Numbered from the stretch's first letter, positions 1-8,212 are shown. The stretch: 64,000 nucleotides of DNA from Mycobacterium sp. 852013-50091_SCH5140682 (GCF_001665685.1 NZ_LZTB01000128.1:41087-105086); one strand, 5' to 3'. Numbers and translations are program-made. Notes: generated from the sequence alone by a model not told the origin.

Positions 1-938
1 CCGTACCGGTCGACGGTGATCACGGCGTCGTGGCGCGGACGGTCGCCAAATGAGGCGGCGACCTTCGCCATCCCCTTTCGGATGGCTCGCGCGGAGGTCT
101 GGTGGGTGATGACGTGGTCGATATCGTGGATCGAGATGCCCATCGAATCAAGCACTTCGTGCAGCAGCAGGGGAGTGTCGGACATCGCAGCTTGCTGAAT
201 GCCTCTGGCGTCGGTGAACATTCGGGCTCCGGACTCATGGCCCTTTGGGTAGGCCAGGCAGAGCCTGCTGTAACCGGCCACTGTGGTGAACCCTGCCAAC
301 ATGATGCCGGCGGATGAGTCGGCATCTGCGCGTTCGAGGAGCAGCGCCGCGCCCGCGTCGCCGAGCGTCAGAGAGGCGAGCTCCTTGCTCATGATCGTTC
401 GGACATGGCGGGAAGCGTTTTGACCCAGCTGCGAAATGTATTCGCCGCTGACCACGAGTGCCCGACGGATCATGCCGCGCCGGATCCAGTTGTTCGCGAT
501 CATGACCCCGGTGAGCATTCCCGCGCAGGCGTTGGAGACGTCGAACGTGATGGCGTTGTCGGCGCCGATCGCGTGGGCGACCATCCCGCTCATGGGCGGT
601 TCCATCCGCTGGGAGAGGCCACCCCGGAATTTTGTGATGCTGCAGTTGATGACGGCATCCACCGCCGACCCGTCGCATCCGGCGGTTATGAGGCAGTCCC
701 GTGCCGCCGCCGTCGCGAGAGTGAACGAGTCTTCGTCGCCGATGGAGACACGGCGTTCCCGGATACCCGTCAGGCGCTCAAGGTCGATGTGGGTCCGGTG
801 CCTCGTCGCCGACATCAGAGCTTCGGTGGTCAGGCGCGTGCCGGGAAGGTGCCGACCCACCCCGGTCACCCGCGTGCGAAACCGGGCGGGCGACCCGTCG
901 TCTGCGGGTTCCATCATCAGCCAGTCGTCGCGCGTCAT
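1..938 (-). CDS. 3-oxoacyl-ACP synthase III (KAS III/FabH-like), truncated by window edge
   Basis: Thiolase-fold condensing enzyme, expected to join an acyl-CoA primer to a malonyl unit in lipid or polyketide synthesis. Translation of the open minus frame gives 312 residues before the window edge, so the C-terminus is missing. The active-site Cys is residue 138 (NACAG), and the catalytic His is residue 279 within THQTSARAIRKG. The Asn-containing segment lies in the missing part. The start is ATG at 938, directly preceded in frame by a TAA stop, so it cannot begin further upstream. A DosR-like box (998-1011) lies about 60 bp upstream. The fold is clear; the substrate (fatty acid priming, OleA-like head-to-head condensation or other) cannot be told. 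Confidence 0.85.
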   Translation of the reverse strand, partial: MTRDDWLMMEPADDGSPARFRTRVTGVGRHLPGTRLTTEALMSATRHRTHIDLERLTGIRERRVSIGDEDSFTLATAAARDCLITAGCDGSAVDAVINCSITKFRGGLSQRMEPPMSGMVAHAIGADNAITFDVSNACAGMLTGVMIANNWIRRGMIRRALVVSGEYISQLGQNASRHVRTIMSKELASLTLGDAGAALLLERADADSSAGIMLAGFTTVAGYSRLCLAYPKGHESGARMFTDARGIQQAAMSDTPLLLHEVLDSMGISIHDIDHVITHQTSARAIRKGMAKVAASFGDRPRHDAVITVDRY

Positions 939-997
939 TTACGAATCTTCGTTCCCGGCGCGGTACTTGAACTAGGGCGCTAAGTCGACAAATACAT

Positions 998-1011
998 GGT
1001 CCGAAAGTCCC
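998..1011. promoter_or_regulatory. Putative DosR/DevR box
   Basis: GGTCCGAAAGTCCC matches 8 of 10 positions of the palindromic DosR core GGGAC-N4-GTCCC. It lies in the divergent gap between the KAS III gene (start 938) and the small protein gene at 1129, so it could serve either. The match was made by eye. Confidence 0.5.
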
Positions 1012-1128
1012 GCGGCGACGTACTTCGCCCGGTCGTCTCGCCATGAACGCCGGTCCGTGAGCAGCATTCATCATGATCGGCACGTCGAGTGCACTTCTGC
1101 GTAACGTGGGGTACGTACCTTCGTCTGC

Positions 1129-1557
1129 ATGACCGAAGTGTCCGCCGACGGCGCCGAATCGACGTTCCGAGAGTTGGTCAACCGGGCGATCGTGCACGGT
1201 CACCGGCCACATCGCACCGCGATGGTGGGCCCCGCAACTTGGGCGTCGATCGACCTGTTGGCTCAAGAGCATCCAGACGCCACGCCGGAGCACATCGCCT
1301 GCGCCTACGACGCCTTCGACGTCGAACATCGCCACAATTCCGGTGTGCAGCCGTCAGGTGCTGAGCATGTCACTGCGACGGAAGAGTTTGCTGCCATCAA
1401 GGACCTTGTCGCCCAGCTCACGATCACCTATCCGGACGTCGATGCCGGTACTGTCGCCGACGTCGTCACGGGCATCTACGCCGACCTGGACGCGCACACG
1501 GTGCGCAAATTTCTGCCGCTGGTCGCCGAACAGGTCGCTCACCAGCGTTTGGCCTGA
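1129..1557 (+). CDS. Small three-helix-bundle-domain protein (hypothetical)
   Basis: 142-residue soluble protein with no signal peptide or membrane segment. The C-terminal ~60 residues (about 80-142) have the pattern of the three-helix bundle dimerization domain seen in many mycobacterial small proteins: a hydrophobic repeat, then a VVTGIYADLDAHTVRKF segment and a closing VAEQVAHQRL helix. The N-terminal half also has a helical look (FRELVNRAIVHGH, HIACAYDAF). The function is unknown. It is divergent from the KAS III gene across a gap with a DosR-like box, so it may belong to the hypoxia set. Confidence 0.7.
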   Translation: MTEVSADGAESTFRELVNRAIVHGHRPHRTAMVGPATWASIDLLAQEHPDATPEHIACAYDAFDVEHRHNSGVQPSGAEHVTATEEFAAIKDLVAQLTITYPDVDAGTVADVVTGIYADLDAHTVRKFLPLVAEQVAHQRLA

Positions 1558-1632
1558 CCACGCGTGAGCCGGCGAGCGACAAACGAGAACCGCCATCCAC
1601 GTAAACTGTCTGCTGTCGATCGAATCCGCCCT

Positions 1633-2673
1633 TCAGGGCGATTCCCTCACCACCTCGGCCGGGCGCTTGTCATTACGTAGGCCGACGAAGCGAGGATGAC
1701 GCAGCTTTCCCTCTCGCGTCCATTCCGAAAAGGCGACGTCGGCCAACAACTCTGGACGTGTCCAATGGGTATCGGCGCGGAGAGCCCGGTACCCGCTGAA
1801 CGGCGACGTGTCCTGTTCGATGGCGGACAGACGCCGGTGCAGACTTCGCAGGGTGGCATCATCGAAGCCGGTGCCGACCTTACCCGCGTATATGAACTCG
1901 TCGCCCGCGTAGTAGCCGATCAGGAGCGCGCCCAATCCGACTCTGGTGCCTTTGGGAGCGGTGTAACCGCCGATGACGAACTCCTGCCCCAACACACACT
2001 TGAACTTGAGCCAATTGGACGAACGGTGACCCTGGTCGTATGTCGAATCGGCGAGCTTGGCGATCACGCCCTCGTCGCCGCGTTCACAGGCTTCCTGGTA
2101 TGCCCGCTGGCCTTCGGTCCGGCGGTGGGGCAGGTAACGAACTGGATCCTTCCAGCTGATTGCGTTGTGCAGAAGACGTTTACGCCAGATCAGAGGCAAA
2201 GCGGTTGTCGCATATCCGTCGAGATGCAGAAGATCGAATACATAGTAAAAGATGGGCGTTCGTGACGCTTGTGTCTCGTCGACGTCGGTAACGCCCAATC
2301 GGGACTGAAGCCGCTGAAAGCTGGTGCGCTTTCCCTGGAAGGCGACGACCTCACCATCGAGGATGAAACGTGAGCTCCGCTGGGTGTTGAGTGCATGGAC
2401 AAGTTCGGGGTAGGTGCCGTTCAGCGACTGACGATTTCGGGACAGCAGGCGAATGCGGTCCCCGTCACGGAAGGCGAGACACCGCTCGCCGTCGAGTTTG
2501 AGTTCGAATATCCATAGGGGGTCGGAGAACCGCTGGTCGGTCAAGGTTGCCAGCATCGGCGCCCGCCACGTGGGCACGGGCTCGCTCTGCAGCAACTTGC
2601 GCACCTCGCTCGGCAGCCGGTCGAGGCGACAGTCGATCCCATGGCCGCCGTCGTCAGCGGAGACCATGGTCAA
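1633..2673 (-). CDS. ATP-dependent DNA ligase, LigD-ligase-domain type, stand-alone
   Basis: 346-residue ATP-dependent DNA ligase. The adenylation motif is ELKLDGERCLAF with nucleophile Lys59. The OB-fold part follows with EFVIGGYTAPKGTRVGLGALLIG and a YAGKVGTGF segment, both typical of the ligase domain of LigD used in non-homologous end joining. There is no polymerase or 3'-phosphoesterase domain, so it is a free-standing ligase module like mycobacterial LigC or an isolated LigD ligase. Its ATG overlaps the stop of the upstream 102-residue gene by 4 bp (ATGA), which implies translational coupling. It may seal nicks or ends during dormancy; that role is inferred. Confidence 0.85.
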   Translation of the reverse strand: MTMVSADDGGHGIDCRLDRLPSEVRKLLQSEPVPTWRAPMLATLTDQRFSDPLWIFELKLDGERCLAFRDGDRIRLLSRNRQSLNGTYPELVHALNTQRSSRFILDGEVVAFQGKRTSFQRLQSRLGVTDVDETQASRTPIFYYVFDLLHLDGYATTALPLIWRKRLLHNAISWKDPVRYLPHRRTEGQRAYQEACERGDEGVIAKLADSTYDQGHRSSNWLKFKCVLGQEFVIGGYTAPKGTRVGLGALLIGYYAGDEFIYAGKVGTGFDDATLRSLHRRLSAIEQDTSPFSGYRALRADTHWTRPELLADVAFSEWTREGKLRHPRFVGLRNDKRPAEVVRESP

Positions 2674-2978
2674 CCAATCTCTGTACTGAGCTCATCGTAT
2701 TGCTGTTCCAATTCGCTACTCACCGCGACGAACAGGTCGTGCGCGTCGACAGCGAGGTCGCGAAGTCTGACGGTCAGCGTTTTCTGGTGGCTGTCGACGA
2801 TGATGCGGCCGGCCGGCGCGAGCCGGTATTCATTACCCCACTCCGATGGGTGGGGCCGCAGATCCGTCAGTTCGCACCCGTCGTCGTCCCTGAGTCGGTC
2901 CGCCAGCGCGGAGACGGTCTGTTGTTCGAGGTCTTCCAGATCTACCGTCGCCGGCGCGGTTATCGTCAGCATCGTCAT
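2670..2978 (-). CDS. Hypothetical 102-residue protein coupled to the DNA ligase
   Basis: Small soluble acidic protein that I do not recognise. It has an N-terminal beta-like stretch (TMLTITAPATVDLEDL), a helical segment (QQTVSALADRLRDD), and a C-terminal strand/helix portion containing RIIVDSHQKTLTVRL and AVSSELEQQYDEL. An AAAGG ribosome site lies about 8 nt before the ATG. It overlaps the ligase start by 4 bp and lies 56 bp after the NRAMP-like gene, so it probably belongs to the same minus-strand operon. Confidence 0.65.
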   Translation of the reverse strand: MTMLTITAPATVDLEDLEQQTVSALADRLRDDDGCELTDLRPHPSEWGNEYRLAPAGRIIVDSHQKTLTVRLRDLAVDAHDLFVAVSSELEQQYDELSTEIG

Positions 2979-3034
2979 GGGATTCGCCTTTCTGGAGCGC
3001 TATGCATTCGATCAGCATCGCGGGTCAGTTCTCA

Positions 3035-4405
3035 TCATCCGCCGGTCAGGATCGACCCGAGCAGCGCCAGCGCACACGCACCCATGATCCCCACGATCGC
3101 CCATCCCATGACATTGGTGAACCGACCGTTCACGTGCTTGCCCATGATCGAGCTGTCGTTGCCGACCAACATGATCATCGCCATCAACGGCGGAGCGAGG
3201 ATACCGTTGACGGCAGCAGCGTAGTACAGCAACCGAAATGGTTGAATCCCAACGAAATTCAATCCTACGCCGAGGACGGTCGCCACGGCGATCACGACGT
3301 AGAACGCCCGGGCCTGGCGGAATGTGTAGCCGAGGCCCGCTTTCCAGCCCATGGCCTCGGACAACGCGTAGGACGCCGAACCGGTCAGGGTGGGCACGGC
3401 GAGAAAGCCGACCCCGATGATCCCGACCGCAAAGAGGATAAAGGCGAAGTCACCGGCGAGGGGCCGCAGTGCTGCAGCCGCTTGGTCCGGTGTATCGACA
3501 GTGAACACACCTGCCTGATGCAGGGTGGACGCGCACGTCAGGATGATGAAGAACTGCACGACGTTGGAGAAACCCATACCGACCGCGGTGTCGGTCCGCA
3601 TGGTGCGGATGTCGCCGCTGCGGAGTGTGGGAACACCCTTACCGTAGAACGTCATTCGACCACGGGCGAAGTCTTCTTCAGCTTCCTGGTCGGCTTGCCA
3701 GAAGAAGCAGTAGGGCGTGATCGTCGTCCCCAGCACGGCGACGATGTTGAGCACGTAATCCCGCGACCATTCGACATGAGGAATCAGTGCGCTCACAATG
3801 ACTGTCGGCCATGGATGATGGATGACAAAGGCTGCCACAACATAGGCCAGCAGGCTCAGGCACGCGTACTTCAAGAATCGGGCATATGCGGGATAGGGCA
3901 CGAAGATCTGTAGCGCGAGCGAGATCCCTACGATGATCGCCAGCCACCCCACGAACGGGATGTGAAAGAGCATTTGTCCGGTGGCGGCCATCGCGCCGAG
4001 ATCGGCCCCCACATTGACGATGTTTGCGCTCATGAGCAGCGCTACCGCGACGAAAAGCACCTTCCGCGAATAGTGTTCGCGCAGGATTGCCGCCAGCCCA
4101 CGGCCCGTCACCATGCCGATCCGGCCGCAAATCTCCTGGATTGCTGCCATGAACGGGTACGTCCAGGCGGCCACCCACAGTTGGGAGTAACCGAATTGTG
4201 CCCCGGTCTGGCTATAGGTTTGGATGCCCGATGGGTCGTCGTCGGAGGATCCGGTGACAAACCCTGGACCCAGGACTCGCCATGCTGAGCCCATCCGGGA
4301 CCGCAAAGACTCGTGCAACGAGGGGATCTCGCGCGGATCCGATGATTCGTCCGCATGGCTCGGTTCTGGCGCGGTGTTCTCTCCCCGCGGCCCGTAGAGG
4401 TTCAC
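3035..4405 (-). CDS. NRAMP-family divalent metal transporter
   Basis: 456-residue polytopic membrane protein of the NRAMP family with about 11 hydrophobic segments. The helix-1 metal-site motif is DPSG (57-60) where classical Mn/Fe NRAMPs have DPGN, and the helix-6 region carries ITPY (229-232) where they have (A/M)PHN. Metal choice may therefore differ from MntH. The GTG start at 4405 overlaps the stop of the upstream membrane-protein gene by 4 bp (GTGA). The open frame runs much further upstream, but that extension lies inside the neighbour in another frame and has no family match. A perfect-core DosR box (4974-4987) lies upstream of the operon. Confidence 0.85.
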   Translation of the reverse strand: MNLYGPRGENTAPEPSHADESSDPREIPSLHESLRSRMGSAWRVLGPGFVTGSSDDDPSGIQTYSQTGAQFGYSQLWVAAWTYPFMAAIQEICGRIGMVTGRGLAAILREHYSRKVLFVAVALLMSANIVNVGADLGAMAATGQMLFHIPFVGWLAIIVGISLALQIFVPYPAYARFLKYACLSLLAYVVAAFVIHHPWPTVIVSALIPHVEWSRDYVLNIVAVLGTTITPYCFFWQADQEAEEDFARGRMTFYGKGVPTLRSGDIRTMRTDTAVGMGFSNVVQFFIILTCASTLHQAGVFTVDTPDQAAAALRPLAGDFAFILFAVGIIGVGFLAVPTLTGSASYALSEAMGWKAGLGYTFRQARAFYVVIAVATVLGVGLNFVGIQPFRLLYYAAAVNGILAPPLMAMIMLVGNDSSIMGKHVNGRFTNVMGWAIVGIMGACALALLGSILTGG

Positions 4406-4869
4406 GCGGCGCGCGGGAGATCGGGTGTGGTATCGAGGGATTGGTGTGAACTTGGATGGCTGCGGGTGGGAGTCCAGCCGACGTACGTCAGATACAGTCC
4501 GACGATCGCGATCACGGACGAGCTTGCCTGCCACCACAGGGTGGCGCTGACAGCGGTTTGACCCACGGAGAGGTACGCCTGTGGGAAAGCCAAGAGCGCC
4601 AACCCTTTGAAGGTGGTGAGCCAGCCCAGCACCGAAACGATGATGGCGGCCGGACCGCGCCAGTAGGAATGCAGAGCGATGACGATCAGACCCATCGGCA
4701 GTACGAAGGCGCCGGTGACCCAGGGCCATACGGGGTCTGCGGCGAATGCTTCGACCATCGAACGCAGCCGTGGGCCGCGGCCGATCACGGTCACTGCAGC
4801 GACGAGAAGGTACGGGCCCAGCACGCGAGCGAACAGGCGCGTCCTTGGCTGCAGCGGTGTGGTGCTCAT
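4402..4869 (-). CDS. Four-helix small membrane protein, paralog A
   Basis: 155-residue integral membrane protein with about four hydrophobic helices (near 14-30, 47-66, 74-95 and 113-131). It is clearly paralogous to the gene at 5266: shared ARVLGP, DPVWPWVTGAFVL/SAVWPWVTGAFVL, HSYWRG/HPYWRG, LTYVGW/LTYAGW, and an almost identical C-terminal tail ending TPDLPRAA. The function is unknown. It is the first gene of the operon that continues with the NRAMP-like transporter (4-bp overlap). An ATG at 4869 preceded by GGAGGTCGCC supports the start. Confidence 0.75.
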   Translation of the reverse strand: MSTTPLQPRTRLFARVLGPYLLVAAVTVIGRGPRLRSMVEAFAADPVWPWVTGAFVLPMGLIVIALHSYWRGPAAIIVSVLGWLTTFKGLALLAFPQAYLSVGQTAVSATLWWQASSSVIAIVGLYLTYVGWTPTRSHPSSHQSLDTTPDLPRAA

Positions 4870-4973
4870 GGCGACCTCCGTTGGGCGAGTGCGCCATCGC
4901 GGTGATGACGCGACATCAGCGGGAGTCCACCTCCCGCAAGGCTATCTGACCCCGCAACGACACCCCACCGGTA

Positions 4974-4987
4974 GGGACCGAAGTCCC
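4974..4987. promoter_or_regulatory. DosR/DevR box, perfect core
   Basis: GGGACCGAAGTCCC matches all ten fixed positions of GGGAC-N4-GTCCC. It is centred about 110 bp upstream of the membrane-protein/NRAMP/ligase operon (start 4869). It is the best single match in the window. Confidence 0.7.
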
Positions 4988-5140
4988 TGATCGGTTGGCA
5001 AGCGTCAGCGACTGTCGGCGTGTCACCGAGGGCCAACGGCTGACGGAGGCTCGGTGCCGCTACGCCTCTCGCCGGATTTGGAGATCGTTGTGTGATGGTT
5101 GCACGGCATACCGAAATCTGGTCGAAAGCCCCAGCGTCCA

Positions 5141-5154
5141 AAGACCTTGGTCTC
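5141..5154. promoter_or_regulatory. Weak DosR-like palindrome
   Basis: AAGACCTTGGTCTC keeps the GAC-N4-GTC centre but loses outer G/C positions (7 of 10 to the core). It lies about 110 bp upstream of the plus-strand paralog, which mirrors the spacing of the strong box on the other side. Low certainty. Confidence 0.25.
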
Positions 5155-5265
5155 TGGGCAACGAGGGATACCGGTGCTGATATAGACCGTGGGGTCTTAC
5201 GATCCCGCGGCATCTTGACGTCAGGCCGGCCGCAATACGGTTTGGCCCCGAACTGGAGGTAGATG

Positions 5266-5730
5266 ATGAGCACAGTGGCTCAATCGGCAGCGACCCGTGC
5301 ATTCGCCCGAGTGCTCGGTCCGTTCTTCACCATCGCGTCGGCAACCGTGGTTGCGCGCTCGCCCAACATGCGCGTGCTCTTGACGGAGTTTGGCGCGAGC
5401 GCCGTATGGCCCTGGGTAACAGGCGCGTTCGTGTTGATCGCGGGTATCATCGTCGTCGCGCTGCATCCGTACTGGCGAGGGCTCACTGCAGTTATCGTGT
5501 CCCTGCTGGGATGGATCATGGTGATACGGGGGATCCTGCTCATGGCATTTCCCGACTTCTTCATGTCCATCGCCAACCGGACTGTCGGTGCGGAAAACCT
5601 ATGGCGCGTAGTGTTCGTCGTCTTCGTTGCGATGGGCGTCTATCTGACCTACGCAGGCTGGATCGCCCGCCCGAAGCCCACGATTTCACCGGCTGTCAGC
5701 TCAACGCCTGATCTTCCGCGAGCAGCCTGA
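5266..5730 (+). CDS. Four-helix small membrane protein, paralog B
   Basis: 154-residue integral membrane protein with about four helices, paralogous to the minus-strand gene at 4402-4869 along its whole length, including the TPDLPRAA tail. Two ATGs lie in tandem (5263, 5266). The second gives the better spacing from GGAGG (5255-5259) and the N-terminus MST shared with the paralog. The function is unknown. It is convergent with the DosS-like kinase at 5755, with a small hairpin (5731-5749) between them. Confidence 0.75.
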   Translation: MSTVAQSAATRAFARVLGPFFTIASATVVARSPNMRVLLTEFGASAVWPWVTGAFVLIAGIIVVALHPYWRGLTAVIVSLLGWIMVIRGILLMAFPDFFMSIANRTVGAENLWRVVFVVFVAMGVYLTYAGWIARPKPTISPAVSSTPDLPRAA

Positions 5731-5749
5731 CGCCCTGGGCCGAAGGGCG
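5731..5749. terminator. Small hairpin between convergent genes
   Basis: CGCCCT (5731-5736) pairs with AGGGCG (5744-5749) around a 7-nt loop, directly after the stop of the membrane-protein gene and before the stop of the kinase gene. There is no T-tract, so termination is only a guess. Confidence 0.3.
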
Positions 5750-5754
5750 GTCGA

Positions 5755-7506
5755 TTACGGGAGCGGGGCCGACCACCGTAGCCGGGTGCCGCCGCCGGGC
5801 GCAGCCTCCACGATGAACGATCCGCCAGCCTCCTCGGCACGGCGACGCAGATTGACCAACCCGCTGCCTGTGATGTTGTCACCGATTCCGCAACCGTTGT
5901 CCACCACTTCGATGCTCAACTCGTCGGCTACCCCGACGTAGACCGAGAGGGTACTGGCCTGAGCGTGCCGTACAGCATTGCTCACCGCTTCCCGGACAAC
6001 GGCTTCGGCATGATCGGCCAAGGCCGTATCAACAACGGACAATGGACCCGAATACTGGATGGTGGTTCGGATTCCCGAACCCGCGAACCCTCCGATGGCT
6101 TCATCCAGCCGCTGACGCAGCCGGGTGATTCCCGAGCCGACACCGTGCAGGTCGAAGATGGCGGTCCGAATCTCCTGGATCACATCCTGGAGATCGTCGA
6201 CGCACTCGGTGAGTCGTTGGCGTACGTCGAGAGCACGCGCGCGCGGGATCGTGCCCTGTAGCGCCATCCCGACCGCGAACAACCGTTGAATCACGTGGTC
6301 ATGCAGATCCCGTGCGATCCGGTCCCGGTCGGTCAGAACGTCCAGTTCCCGCATTTGCCGCTGAGTCGTCGCGAGTTGCCAGGCGAGCGCAGCCTGATCG
6401 GCAAAGGCACCCATCATGTCGAGTTGCTCTGCGCTGAACGGCTCGGCACCCACCTGACGCAATGCCACCAGCACCCCGGCGGTCGTCTCGGGCGCGTGCA
6501 ACGGCAGCACCAGTGCCGGACCGGTCGCTGGCTCGTCTTCGGGCAAGATGCGAATGCTGTCGAAGCGCCCCGCTTGTCGTCGGACGAAGGCGTCGCCGAT
6601 CACCGATCCAGCGACCGGAATGACCGATGCGACGGATGCTGGACTAGCCCCCGAAGTGGCCGCCACAACAAGATCTTCCGCTTCATCGGGCGGCGCATCG
6701 GGATCGTCGGGGACGGCAACCAGGGTCAGTTCGGCACCACTGAGATTTCTGGCTTCGTCAGCCACGAGCCGGAAGACTGTCGCTGGATCAATGCCGGACA
6801 AAAGCTCGGTCCCGATGTCGCGTGTTGCTTCGATCCACGATTGCCGGGCCTTGGACTGCTCGTAGAGGCGCGCGTTGTCGATGGCGATGCCGGCAGCGGC
6901 GGCCAACGCTTGGACGAGTACCTCGTCGTCCTCACTGAATGGTTGGCCACCGGCCTTCTCGGTCAGATAGAGGTTGCCGAACACCTCGTCGCGGATACGG
7001 ACCGGTACCCCCAAGAAAGTCCGCATCGGCGGGTGGTTCGGTGGGAAGCCCACGGATGCAACGTGATCGGCGATGTTGTCCAACCGGATTGGTTTGGGTT
7101 CGTCGATGAGCACCCCGAGCACGCCACGTCCCTCCGGCAGGTGCCCGATCCGCTCGCGCATTGCTTCGTCGATGCCCTCGTAGATGAACTCGACCAGTTC
7201 ATGATCCCGACCGCGCACACCCAGAGCACCGTAGCGAGCGTCGACCAATTCGATCGCGGTGTGCACGATGGTGCGCAGAGTCGCGTCGAGCTCTAGACCC
7301 GACGTGACCACCAGCATGGCGTCGAGCAGGCCGTCGAGGCGGTCACGGCCTTCGACGATCTGCTCGACGCGGTCCTGTACCTCCACGAGCAGTTCCCGCA
7401 ACCGCAGCTGGGACAGCGTGTTCCTGAGCGGATGCACGGCGCTATCGGCGCCCGACTCATCGGCCACCACACGATGGTCCCACTCAGTGATCGTGAACGC
7501 GAGCAA
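5755..7506 (-). CDS. dosS: DosS/DosT-type heme sensor histidine kinase, intact
   Basis: 583-residue redox/hypoxia sensor: tandem GAF domains (about 60-205 and 230-385), a HisKA_3 dimerization segment and a HATPase domain. The proximal heme ligand is conserved as His158 in NHPPMRTF, with Tyr180 (GNLYLTEK) 22 residues later, the same spacing as His149/Tyr171 in M. tuberculosis DosS. The phospho-acceptor is His402 (RDLHDHVIQRL). The ATP site is intact: N-box Asn510 (EAVSNAVRHA), G1 box DNGCGIG (536-542), and G2 box GSGL (547-550). It should phosphorylate DosR/DevR when O2 is lost or NO/CO binds. No response regulator gene is adjacent. Confidence 0.9.
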   Translation of the reverse strand: MLAFTITEWDHRVVADESGADSAVHPLRNTLSQLRLRELLVEVQDRVEQIVEGRDRLDGLLDAMLVVTSGLELDATLRTIVHTAIELVDARYGALGVRGRDHELVEFIYEGIDEAMRERIGHLPEGRGVLGVLIDEPKPIRLDNIADHVASVGFPPNHPPMRTFLGVPVRIRDEVFGNLYLTEKAGGQPFSEDDEVLVQALAAAAGIAIDNARLYEQSKARQSWIEATRDIGTELLSGIDPATVFRLVADEARNLSGAELTLVAVPDDPDAPPDEAEDLVVAATSGASPASVASVIPVAGSVIGDAFVRRQAGRFDSIRILPEDEPATGPALVLPLHAPETTAGVLVALRQVGAEPFSAEQLDMMGAFADQAALAWQLATTQRQMRELDVLTDRDRIARDLHDHVIQRLFAVGMALQGTIPRARALDVRQRLTECVDDLQDVIQEIRTAIFDLHGVGSGITRLRQRLDEAIGGFAGSGIRTTIQYSGPLSVVDTALADHAEAVVREAVSNAVRHAQASTLSVYVGVADELSIEVVDNGCGIGDNITGSGLVNLRRRAEEAGGSFIVEAAPGGGTRLRWSAPLP

Positions 7507-7538
7507 AAACTAGTCTTGATCGTTTCCAGTTGAACGAC

Positions 7539-7561
7539 ACAGTCGGCCGGAGTCCGACTGT
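7539..7561. terminator. Inverted repeat between small protein gene and dosS
   Basis: ACAGTCGG (7539-7546) and CCGACTGT (7554-7561) form an 8-bp stem with a 7-nt loop. It lies after the stop of the gene at 7582 and upstream of the dosS start at 7506. It could end the upstream transcript or be an operator; it has no U-tract. Confidence 0.35.
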
Positions 7562-7581
7562 TCTTACCGGACCCGGTGGGT

Positions 7582-7869
7582 TTACTTTCCGTCCTGGCCG
7601 GGGCGCGCCAGGGCCCGGTCAGCGGTCTGGATCAGATTGCGGTGAAACTGGTACTGCGCGGCCGCCAGGGTGCTCGCCAGATCGATTGCCGCGTCGACGA
7701 TCTTGGCTCGCAGCGGATGGACGGCTTCGGGGATTGCTTCATCCAGCGCGTGGTTGAACTTGCGCAGGGCATCCGTCGCTGCGTGCTGGCCGACGCGGGC
7801 CGATTCGCGAAGTTCTTCGAACAGTTCGGTCCGCTGCGGCGACGACGTGGATTCGGTTGTCTGGGACAT
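7582..7869 (-). CDS. Small helical protein, putative DosR-regulon member
   Basis: 95-residue soluble protein, mostly helical (TELFEELRESARVGQHAA, KIVDAAIDLASTLAAAQYQF). The frame is open to 8010, but ATG at 7869 is preceded by AAGGAGAG about 7 nt away, whereas the longer form has no ribosome site and would cover the DosR-like boxes. I do not recognise a family. Two DosR-like half-palindromes (7940-7953, 7963-7976) lie about 70-105 bp upstream. Confidence 0.7.
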   Translation of the reverse strand: MSQTTESTSSPQRTELFEELRESARVGQHAATDALRKFNHALDEAIPEAVHPLRAKIVDAAIDLASTLAAAQYQFHRNLIQTADRALARPGQDGK

Positions 7870-7939
7870 GTCTGCTCTCTCCTTGTGGGTTTGTGAATGC
7901 GTGCGGTTTGACGGTATCGAGAGTGAATCTGCCCCGACA

Positions 7940-7953
7940 CCGGCGAAAGTCCC
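7940..7953. promoter_or_regulatory. DosR-like box (distal of tandem pair counted from 7953)
   Basis: CCGGCGAAAGTCCC has one full half-site (GTCCC) and a weak second half (7 of 10 to the core). It is one of a pair about two helical turns apart, as is common in DosR promoters. Confidence 0.4.
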
Positions 7954-7962
7954 GACCTGGCG

Positions 7963-7976
7963 CGGCCGATAGTCCC
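7963..7976. promoter_or_regulatory. DosR-like box (second of tandem pair)
   Basis: CGGCCGATAGTCCC matches 8 of 10 core positions. It lies 23 bp from its partner and upstream of the small protein gene that starts at 7869. Confidence 0.45.
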
Positions 7977-8126
7977 TGCGCAGGAGGATTGGGGCGGTCG
8001 ATTCGGTCAAGACTCATCGCCTAAGTGGTCAACCGCGACCTGAATGCCGAATCTCGGTGTGAGCCCATCGGTTTCCACTGCAGCGCTGTCGGGGGCAGGA
8101 TCGACACCGATGTCGTGGCCTTTGGG

Positions 8127-8140
8127 GGGTCCGCCGGCCC
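8127..8140. promoter_or_regulatory. Possible DosR-like box upstream of the second kinase
   Basis: GGGTCCGCCGGCCC matches 8 of 10 core positions and lies about 75-85 bp upstream of the plus-strand kinase gene. The sequence is GC-rich, so chance matches are likely. Confidence 0.3.
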
Positions 8141-8212
8141 GGACGGTCGTTTCTTGATCAACAACAATCTTCGGTTGCGTCAATTGGTGGTTAGGAACCT
8201 CTGGTCAAACCA

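Larger units (their letters stand above)
4870..5265. other. Intergenic control region between paralogous membrane-protein genes
   Basis: 396-bp divergent gap with no convincing gene. It contains one perfect DosR core (4974-4987) placed for the minus-strand operon and one weaker, similarly spaced palindrome (5141-5154) towards the plus-strand gene. A GGAGG ribosome site at 5255-5259 precedes the plus-strand gene. I found nothing else certain. Confidence 0.6.

Noticed and set aside
3035..4897. 620-residue open frame including the NRAMP gene
   Set aside because: The upstream part is an antiframe of the membrane-protein gene at 4402-4869. GTG 4405 with a GTGA overlap is the likely start.
5178..5215. 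Another DosR box around AGACCGTGGGGTCT and GGTCTTACGATCCC
   Set aside because: At most 6 of 10 core positions match in either register.
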